Below are positions 33,631 through 39,363 of a stretch of 39,363 nucleotides of DNA, piece after piece. Every line of letters begins with the position of its first letter. Positions within the stretch are counted from its first letter, which is position 1. This stretch comes from Opitutia bacterium (lineage in GTDB: Bacteria > Verrucomicrobiota > Verrucomicrobiia > Opitutales > Seribacteraceae), in assembly GCA_002686835.1 (NCBI GenBank), contig NYYP01000016.1, positions 24,597 to 63,959 of the forward strand, written 5' to 3'. Below the pieces are notes generated by a model, which did no database searches, was not told the DNA's origin, and worked only from the letters and a program-made list of their open reading frames with translations. The position numbers and the translations under genes were made by a program.

Positions 33631-35907
33631 TTACAATTCTACATCGTCTTGCCAGAGTAATCCGGGTGCTACTTCCCCCCTTTTTTTTGCCCAAGATGAA
33701 ATAGCCTCCTCAACCTGTTGACGAACCAAAATGCTCATTTGGTGCCGTACGGCTGAACTGGATACACGAAACAGCATCTTCAGTTCAGATTCCTGGCTAT
33801 CTTGCCCGAATAGATTGAAAATTCCCGAACCTCCACTTTGGACATTTTCATCCAAGACCAAACCGAGTGGTTTTTTTAGGGCTTCTGAAATCACCTGAGC
33901 GGCTCCTTCGATGTTTTGAGGATCAAACTCGAGTGAGAATGCCCCTGCCCCATTGGGCGAACCGAACAACATCCTGCATCTACCATTCGGGGCATCACTA
34001 AAAGCAAAGACTCCATCGGCCAAGCCTAGGTAAGTCTCCAGCTCTTCAGTCACCCCTCCAGCTTTTTCCTCCGCTCCTCCCTGGGCGGTTTGCTCGGGTT
34101 TATCTTCCTCCTGTTTTGATTCGGGTTGTTCATTTTCTGTGGGAATGGCATCAGATGTACTACTCTCTTCATCCCCGCCAAGCTCATCAATTGAGGAGTC
34201 TTTATTAGATGGGGCTTGCACCACTACTTTTTGCATACCCTCGTATAATTGTCTGACAACTTTGTTAAGTTCCTCGTCCACTGATTGAAACTTGGGTTTC
34301 CATTGCTGGGAGTAATTCGTGTGTTTTTCATTCCATAATTCCTGCCATTCCAACTCCCATTTTTTTAAAATATCCGCAACCGGCAGATGATCGCTTACAT
34401 CTTTTCTCAACTGCTCGATATTTTTTTTCTCCAGATTCCCGACCAGTTCAAGCTGGGCACGCATCGACCTAATTGCAGGTTCTAGCAATGCATTTGTTTT
34501 CTGCACGGCCATTCGTCGGGTTTCCTCCAAAAGATGGGAATGGTCGACATCCATACCTAAACTCCTGGACAAATCGGTAAAATCTCCCACTCTGCTCTTG
34601 CCCTTTTTGTAATACCAAAGAATGACGGATTCTTCGGGAAAAGAATCATCCAGAAAACTTGCAAACTCTTGGGAAAACTGCTCCTCTGCAATTTGCTGCC
34701 TAACTGCATTCGATCTTTGTTTAATTGATACCCTCAGTTGATTTTTAAAGGTCTTCGCCAAGGCCCCTGCCTCGGTCATTTCACCGGAAAAATATTCACT
34801 CAACTTCTCTCCCCCATACTGTTTGGCCGCAATATTACTGGCCTTTCCAAAATACTTTTCCACTAGTAATTTAAGACTTTTCCCAGCATATAAATGCTCA
34901 GTTATATTTCGGCGAATTTCACTTTCTAATTCCCCTTCATTTGGAATCCACTCCCTCGAGGATTTTAGGTATTTCTCAAACCGCTTTGTTTCCCAATGAG
35001 CTGAAGCCCGCTCCACCAGTTTTTCGATTGCCTCAAAGGTTCCATAAACGGGTGGCTTCGCTTCCAGGTCCTCCACCGCTCCTTCTTTTAATTGCTCTAA
35101 GGAACTGGCATAGAGATCAGCGCGTGATTTAAGTTCAGCGGCATATTGGTTTCCCTCCACCTGTTTTTTGACAGTTTCAAATTGTGCTTTGTATTGCTTG
35201 GCCACTTCTCTGCGAAAATCGGCCGACATTTCCGCTACCTTTTTGCTCACCTCCTCAAACACCGGTTCTGTGTTCCTCTCCATGGTGTTTAACCACTCGT
35301 CAAGATGAACAAATTCATCGGTGGTTATGGGCTTTACCCCCTTTCCTTTATTCTCAAAAATTTTCGAAACCCGACTGTTTAATTCTGGCCAACTTGGATA
35401 AGTTTGATTTTCACGCAGTCTTTTTATCTGCTCCTCGGTCGCCAATTCCCTGGCCTTGGCATAGACCTTTCCTAAATTAATCCTGGCATACTCGCTTGCT
35501 TTTTGTGGAGCTTCCTTTGCCCAGTTTTTGACCGCCCGCTTTAACAGTTCCGCTCGTTCAATCGGCAAAGGACTTTGCTCCTTGGCCCACTCCAGGGTCT
35601 GGTTGACCGACTTCTCTAATTCTTTTAAGCGCCATTGCTCGATCCATTTCCCACCCGGCTCTTCACCACCCTTTAGAGTCTTGAATTGCTCGACCCTTTC
35701 GAGCATCTCTTTGGAAAGTAAAATGCTCAACTCTCCCGCTTGCGAATCGTTTGCATCCGCTACACTTTTTAGGTGTAATTTTACCTTTTCGGCCGCCGCC
35801 CGCAGGGTAAGCACTTTTTTTGCTCCAGCCTTAGGGTCCGACTGTGCCAGTACTCCCGAAACCACTCCAAAGAATAAAATCGAATAAAGAAGGGTGATTC
35901 TTATCAT
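33631..35907 (-). CDS. Large secreted helical (coiled-coil) protein of a three-gene channel locus
   Basis: A 758-residue protein with a signal peptide (MIRITLLYSILFFGVVSGVL, likely cut after A21). The mature part is almost entirely charged alpha helix, rich in Glu, Lys and Ala, for about 580 residues. An acidic, low-complexity linker (about 590-650, with DELGGDEESSTSDAIPTENE) and a compact C-terminal segment (YLGLADGVFAFSDA, VISEALKKPLGLVLDENV) follow. I do not recognise a family. The ATG at 35907 overlaps the preceding stop (ATGA), so it is coupled to the single-span protein. It is likely a periplasmic partner that the channel pair acts on. Confidence 0.7.
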   Translation of the reverse strand: MIRITLLYSILFFGVVSGVLAQSDPKAGAKKVLTLRAAAEKVKLHLKSVADANDSQAGELSILLSKEMLERVEQFKTLKGGEEPGGKWIEQWRLKELEKSVNQTLEWAKEQSPLPIERAELLKRAVKNWAKEAPQKASEYARINLGKVYAKARELATEEQIKRLRENQTYPSWPELNSRVSKIFENKGKGVKPITTDEFVHLDEWLNTMERNTEPVFEEVSKKVAEMSADFRREVAKQYKAQFETVKKQVEGNQYAAELKSRADLYASSLEQLKEGAVEDLEAKPPVYGTFEAIEKLVERASAHWETKRFEKYLKSSREWIPNEGELESEIRRNITEHLYAGKSLKLLVEKYFGKASNIAAKQYGGEKLSEYFSGEMTEAGALAKTFKNQLRVSIKQRSNAVRQQIAEEQFSQEFASFLDDSFPEESVILWYYKKGKSRVGDFTDLSRSLGMDVDHSHLLEETRRMAVQKTNALLEPAIRSMRAQLELVGNLEKKNIEQLRKDVSDHLPVADILKKWELEWQELWNEKHTNYSQQWKPKFQSVDEELNKVVRQLYEGMQKVVVQAPSNKDSSIDELGGDEESSTSDAIPTENEQPESKQEEDKPEQTAQGGAEEKAGGVTEELETYLGLADGVFAFSDAPNGRCRMLFGSPNGAGAFSLEFDPQNIEGAAQVISEALKKPLGLVLDENVQSGGSGIFNLFGQDSQESELKMLFRVSSSAVRHQMSILVRQQVEEAISSWAKKRGEVAPGLLWQDDVEL

Positions 35908-36692
35908 TCTTCCAGCCCCTCGCCCAATTGCCCGTATTCCTCGACAACGCTGTTAATCAGAGGGTAACCTCTTGCTTTTAATTCATCTGAGACTCGTAAC
36001 AACTGAGCAGATAACCCATTATTCGAGTCCTCCAGATTTAGCAGGGGTAACTGATCAGCACACTGGGCGACAGCTGCCCATTGCAAACCCTCCACCTGCT
36101 CTTTCCATTTCGACACCCGGTCTGCAACATACCCCAAAGCATAGGCCCTTCGCTGCTCATTGATCACAAAATCTTCCGAAACTAAATCAGGGTCATTTGG
36201 GCGGGCCTTTGCCAGCGGATCGTACAATGTGATAAACTGCAGAGCATTCTCCTCTTCTCCTGCCGGCGGTTCATAGGCTAAGGCCGCATTGTAGAGATCT
36301 TCCTGTAAATTTTTACGGTCATTCATTTCCAGTGCCTTAACGCACAAGCTGGCAAATCTTTGATCATCGGGAAATGCCCCCGCCCATTGTACTCTTTGAA
36401 AATCCGGAAATGCCCCCAGTTCTGCCTCTCTCTCCCAGTTATCCATCACCGTATCAATACGCAGGATCAATTGCTGTTTCCACATCTCCAATATGCGTGG
36501 GCCCTTGTTGCGCACCGCTTCAGTATATTCGATCACCATCAGACGCGTAATGATTGCCAAAATCAATACGAGGGGGAGTGCCACCTGTACCAAGGCATCA
36601 TTCGGACTTAACAATGGGGAACGGCCAGCTTTTGCTCCCTTTCCATCCTTTAAACCAGCAAGGAATGCCAGATCCTTTCTTCCAGTTCTCAC
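35904..36692 (-). CDS. Single-span ExbD/MotB-position membrane protein
   Basis: A 262-residue protein with one membrane helix at about 34-54 (LVQVALPLVLILAIITRLMV). Directly before it is SPNDAL with Asp32, in the place of the ion-binding Asp of ExbD/TolR/MotB (P-x-x-D at the helix start). The remaining 200 residues are presumably periplasmic and show no ExbD or OmpA/peptidoglycan-binding domain that I can recognise. A GTG start at 36692 lies in GTGA, overlapping the channel gene stop, with GAGG 4 nt ahead. The motif match is short, so the assignment to the ExbD/MotB role rests mainly on gene order. Confidence 0.65.
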   Translation of the reverse strand: MRTGRKDLAFLAGLKDGKGAKAGRSPLLSPNDALVQVALPLVLILAIITRLMVIEYTEAVRNKGPRILEMWKQQLILRIDTVMDNWEREAELGAFPDFQRVQWAGAFPDDQRFASLCVKALEMNDRKNLQEDLYNAALAYEPPAGEEENALQFITLYDPLAKARPNDPDLVSEDFVINEQRRAYALGYVADRVSKWKEQVEGLQWAAVAQCADQLPLLNLEDSNNGLSAQLLRVSDELKARGYPLINSVVEEYGQLGEGLEE

Positions 36693-37948
36693 TTTTCCTC
36701 AACTTCGCCGGTGGCTTGGTTTGACATCGCAAACTGCCCAAAGGCACTGCGTAAGGCTTTTCTCTCTGCCTTTCTTTCAGCTTGGGCATTTTCCAATAAA
36801 TGGAGAACTTCCTGCCGTTGGGATTGAGCCTCCTCGCGACCAAGGTTGAGGCTGGCATTAATTGATCGTACTTGGGATACAATTTCATCGAGTTTTTCGG
36901 TTCCTGAGCTGCCCGACTCCTTCAATGAGGCCAAGTTTTGCTCCATGGCCTGAAGGCTATCTCCCATTACTGCAAAACCTTCATTGGCTTTACGAGCCTC
37001 TTCCAGCTGATCTTTATGGATCAAATCCAGAGCCCCGAGAATCTTAAGATCCGTTTGGTTGCCCGCTTCATGAGCCTCTCCAATCCTACCCAGCAAGTTT
37101 TCCAGATTCCCAAGCCTGCCTAATTCCTGTAGGGGTGCCAGCATTGAATGCCCCTCTCGTTGAGAATCCCCCAATCCTTGAATTCTTTCGTTTGCCCGGG
37201 CCAGTTCTTGTTTTAGCCCGCCCAACTCAATCTTAATTTCGTTCAATGTGGCTGGTATATCTTGTATACTGGTACCATCCAAACGCTCACCAAAGGCCCG
37301 GCTGGCATCTCCCAAATTACGCATATCTCCGACCAACCTTTCGATTGTTTCCGTAAGGCCCAGGTCTTCTTCATCCGTTAATTCGGTGGCCCATTGATAA
37401 AGCCAGGTTAAGGGACGGGCCGCCAGAAAAGCACCGACCAACCCGAGCAAGGAACTTAGCAGTGCGGTAGCCGTGCCTCCAAGTAATTGATCAAGCGAGT
37501 CGTTTATCTTATCCACGGTTTGGGCCTTGTCTCCCAATTCCTTAACCCCGCTCACATCCAGCCCGATCAACAGACCATATAAGGTGCCTGCCAGTCCCAG
37601 CATAACCAGAAAATAGGCAAAGTTTAGAGGATATGGATCGCTCGATAATTGTCGCCTTGCCAGCTCGTCATTACCAACGCGCAAAACATTCCAGCTTTGA
37701 ACACATGGAAACAGCACAAGGAGTACAGGTACCAATGTGCTTATAGTACTTAAATCTGCTGAAAATACCTCTAACCAATGGTAAAGCTTTTTAGGTAACA
37801 GATCACTGACCAATATCAATTCCACAGAAATGGTCTGCAGGGCAATTTCAAGGTTCACCAACCATGCTACAAGCGATATTACAAGAACGCATAGCGATGA
37901 TAAAAATAACACATGAGTCTTGCTAAAATTCCTTTCCTTTTCGTTCAC
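36689..37948 (-). CDS. MotA/TolQ/ExbB/ZorA-like proton-channel protein with long helical tail
   Basis: A 419-residue protein with four membrane helices (about 12-32, 64-84, 111-130 and 155-176). Helices 3 and 4 carry GLAGTLYGLLIGL and GGTATALLSSLLGLVGAFLA, the pore-helix pattern of MotA/ExbB proteins. About 240 residues follow as a cytoplasmic helical tail with heptad-like Leu/Glu, as in the ZorA tail. In known systems such channels use the ion gradient to drive a periplasmic partner. The GTG at 37948 is preceded by AGGAAGGA at 4 nt; an upstream TTG at 37972 has no RBS. It is first in the three-gene operon. Confidence 0.72.
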   Translation of the reverse strand: MNEKERNFSKTHVLFLSSLCVLVISLVAWLVNLEIALQTISVELILVSDLLPKKLYHWLEVFSADLSTISTLVPVLLVLFPCVQSWNVLRVGNDELARRQLSSDPYPLNFAYFLVMLGLAGTLYGLLIGLDVSGVKELGDKAQTVDKINDSLDQLLGGTATALLSSLLGLVGAFLAARPLTWLYQWATELTDEEDLGLTETIERLVGDMRNLGDASRAFGERLDGTSIQDIPATLNEIKIELGGLKQELARANERIQGLGDSQREGHSMLAPLQELGRLGNLENLLGRIGEAHEAGNQTDLKILGALDLIHKDQLEEARKANEGFAVMGDSLQAMEQNLASLKESGSSGTEKLDEIVSQVRSINASLNLGREEAQSQRQEVLHLLENAQAERKAERKALRSAFGQFAMSNQATGEVEEK

Positions 37949-37952
37949 GGGT

Positions 37953-37960
37953 TCCTTCCT
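37953..37960 (-). promoter_or_regulatory. Shine-Dalgarno that fixes the start of the channel gene
   Basis: AGGAAGGA followed by ACCC and GTG 37948 on the minus strand. It favours this GTG over the in-frame TTG 24 nt upstream, which has no such site. Confidence 0.7.
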
Positions 37961-38191
37961 TTTTTTGGGCAAAGCTGTAAAACTGAACTATGAACACTGG
38001 CTACTTATTTCAGCAAGTAGAAATACTTAACACCCAAAAGATTTTGCGAATAAGAATTACATTACAGATCTTCACAACTTGTTATAAATAAATAAAAGCT
38101 TTGGAATTAATCATCGAAAAGACAATAAGTGAGAACTTTCTGCCAATTAGGGGGATGAAGATTTCAAAATTTAATGATACTATAAATTGCT

Positions 38192-39028
38192 ATGAACCGT
38201 AGACGCTTTCTCGCCACTGCCACCAGCACACTTGCCCTTTCTCATTTTTGTTTTGCACAAGCCCCTTCCTTTCGTGGAAAGATCAAAAAGGCAGTCAAAT
38301 TTGGCACCGGCCCGGACGAGGAGCAGATGAAAAAGCTCAAGGATCTTGGGTTCGACGGAATTGAAGGTTCCGCACCGGGACTGAAAGCCGAAGCAATGAA
38401 GAAGGCCTGTGCTAAGCACAATCTACCGATGCACGGCGTGGTATACAGCAAGCACTGGCATACACGACTATCCGATGCGAACCCACAAGTTCGTGAAAAA
38501 AGCAGAGAGGGTCTTGCTCAGGCCATTCGCGAATCGCATGCAGTCGGGGGGACATCTGTCCTGCTTGTTCCCGGCAAGGTAACCGGGGCAAATGAGAACC
38601 ATCAGCATGTCTGGGATCGTTCGATCGAGCAGATCCGCCAGGTTACTCCACTCGCCCAAGAGCTAAAGATTCATGTATTGATCGAGACCGTATGGAACGG
38701 TTTTTGTTACAAACCCGAGCAGTTTCGCGACTACATCGATGCAATCGACAGCCCATGGGTACAGGCATATTACGATATTGGAAACATGCAGAAGTTTGCC
38801 CCCAGTCACGAGTGGCTCAGGATACTTGGCAAACGTACCGTAAAATTGGACATTAAGGACTGGGGATCAAAGAACGGCTTCTGCCCCCTCGGCCGGGGAG
38901 ATGTCGACTGGAAGAAAGTCCGCCACGAACTCGAAAATATCGAGTTTACCGGTTGGGCGACGCGAGAAGGAAGCGACGGCGGTATAGATAAAACTGCCAA
39001 GTTAATGAACGAACTGCTCGCCCTCTAA
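38192..39028 (+). CDS. Tat-exported sugar phosphate isomerase/epimerase-like TIM-barrel protein
   Basis: A 278-residue protein. The N-terminus MNRRRFLATATSTLALSHF is a twin-arginine signal with A-Q-A cleavage region. The mature part is a xylose-isomerase-like TIM barrel: LKDLGFDGIEGSAPGL, HNLPMHGVVYSKHW, VHVLIETVW-type LKIHVLIETVWNGF (metal Glu), AYYDIGNM (Asp), KLDIKDWG and GRGDVDW. Such exported members are frequent in Verrucomicrobia and Planctomycetes and are linked to sugar or inositol use; the substrate is unknown. The ATG at 38192 lacks an RBS. The C-terminus (WATREGSDGGI) departs from the common W-A-T-x-E pattern. Confidence 0.87.
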   Translation: MNRRRFLATATSTLALSHFCFAQAPSFRGKIKKAVKFGTGPDEEQMKKLKDLGFDGIEGSAPGLKAEAMKKACAKHNLPMHGVVYSKHWHTRLSDANPQVREKSREGLAQAIRESHAVGGTSVLLVPGKVTGANENHQHVWDRSIEQIRQVTPLAQELKIHVLIETVWNGFCYKPEQFRDYIDAIDSPWVQAYYDIGNMQKFAPSHEWLRILGKRTVKLDIKDWGSKNGFCPLGRGDVDWKKVRHELENIEFTGWATREGSDGGIDKTAKLMNELLAL

Positions 39029-39108
39029 GTTTCAACTGATTATTCCGTGAAAACATTACCCAGGATGACCAAAATATCTTATGACTATGTTTAAAAATGG
39101 AGGAAATA

Positions 39109-39363
39109 TCACTCAACAGGTTGTAGAGTAACTTTCAAATTATTGATTAACTCCATTAACGGAATCATAGAAGCCATTAGGTCATCTTCCATAGAATCGA
39201 CTGAAAATGTAATCCGGTCGGACTGACACTTCACTAAACCAAGGGCAGGATCGAGGTCCACCCATTCACCATCGATATAAAACTGTGTCCACATATGGTA
39301 AACTAGGACATTCTTTTCACCTTCAAATTCATCGGCATAAACCAAGCCAGTTGCCACTCGTGT
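39109..39363 (-). CDS. Partial transglutaminase-like domain protein (N-terminus beyond window)
   Basis: The frame is open to the right edge and ends at TAG 39109, so about 84 C-terminal residues are visible. TRVATGLVYAD, then VYHMWTQFYIDGEWVDLDPA, matches the transglutaminase core, with the catalytic His in Y-H-M-W and Asp in DLDPA; the catalytic Cys would be upstream. Such enzymes are often secreted cysteine proteases or cross-linkers in this phylum. The C-terminal tail (PLMELINNLKVTLQPVE) is short. Confidence 0.75.
   Translation of the reverse strand, partial: TRVATGLVYADEFEGEKNVLVYHMWTQFYIDGEWVDLDPALGLVKCQSDRITFSVDSMEDDLMASMIPLMELINNLKVTLQPVE

Noticed and set aside
33631-37948. Calling the channel trio a Zorya defence system
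   Set aside because: Only the channel-like part resembles ZorA/ZorB; no ZorC, ZorD or ZorE-type gene or nuclease/helicase is adjacent.

Overview
The window reads as chromosomal DNA of a free-living, probably marine member of the Verrucomicrobiota (Opitutia/Puniceicoccales-like). This is an inference from the gene mix: a PEP-CTERM exosortase substrate, a Tat-exported sugar-phosphate isomerase-like TIM-barrel protein, a secreted ThuA-like protein, a long SecA with a C-terminal zinc motif, an NhaC-type Na+/H+ antiporter, and many genes without a Shine-Dalgarno sequence. I see no insertion sequence, prophage, integrase, CRISPR array or rRNA. The only sign of a mobile element is a possible group II intron fragment near 28.8 kb.

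Layout. 1-1.2 kb (minus): a partial secreted/membrane protein and two small membrane proteins (DUF423, DUF3147). 1.3-3.6 kb (plus): a PEP-CTERM protein and a single-span membrane protein whose 3' end runs antisense into hflC. 3.4-7.8 kb (minus): typA, a lipoprotein and the hflK-hflC pair. 8.2-11.1 kb: a Kef-type antiporter, a convergent DksA/TraR zinc-finger gene and an exported YHS-like protein, closed by a strong bidirectional terminator. 11.2-13.4 kb (minus): ribE, family-4 uracil-DNA glycosylase and thiamine pyrophosphokinase as one tight operon. 13.5-19.3 kb: an exported ankyrin protein, a YgjP-like metallopeptidase and mazG (minus), then trpC and ksgA (plus). 19.3-24.7 kb (minus): secA, a UDP-glucuronate decarboxylase gene, tRNA-Pro(GGG) and tgt. 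24.7-27.3 kb (minus): two small unknown genes, a histidine phosphatase, a ThuA-like protein and a 50-residue lipoprotein. 27.5-30.3 kb: a membrane fatty-acid desaturase with an added helical tail, a gene-free stretch that looks like structured RNA, and a cNMP-binding-like membrane protein. 30.7-33.6 kb (plus): nhaC-mfs, translationally coupled. 33.6-37.9 kb (minus): the most interesting locus, described next. 38.2 kb to the end: the Tat-exported TIM-barrel protein and a partial transglutaminase-like gene.

The strongest candidate for an undescribed system is the minus-strand trio at 33631-37948. It consists of a MotA/ExbB/ZorA-like four-helix channel protein with a long cytoplasmic helical tail, a single-span protein with an Asp placed as in ExbD/MotB, and a large secreted helical protein. 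The three reading frames overlap by 4 nt at each junction. Together they look like an ion-driven cell-envelope machine with no partner I can name.

Several housekeeping proteins carry unusual substitutions at metal sites. The family-4 UDG lacks one of four expected Fe-S cysteines, and Tgt lacks two of three expected zinc cysteines.
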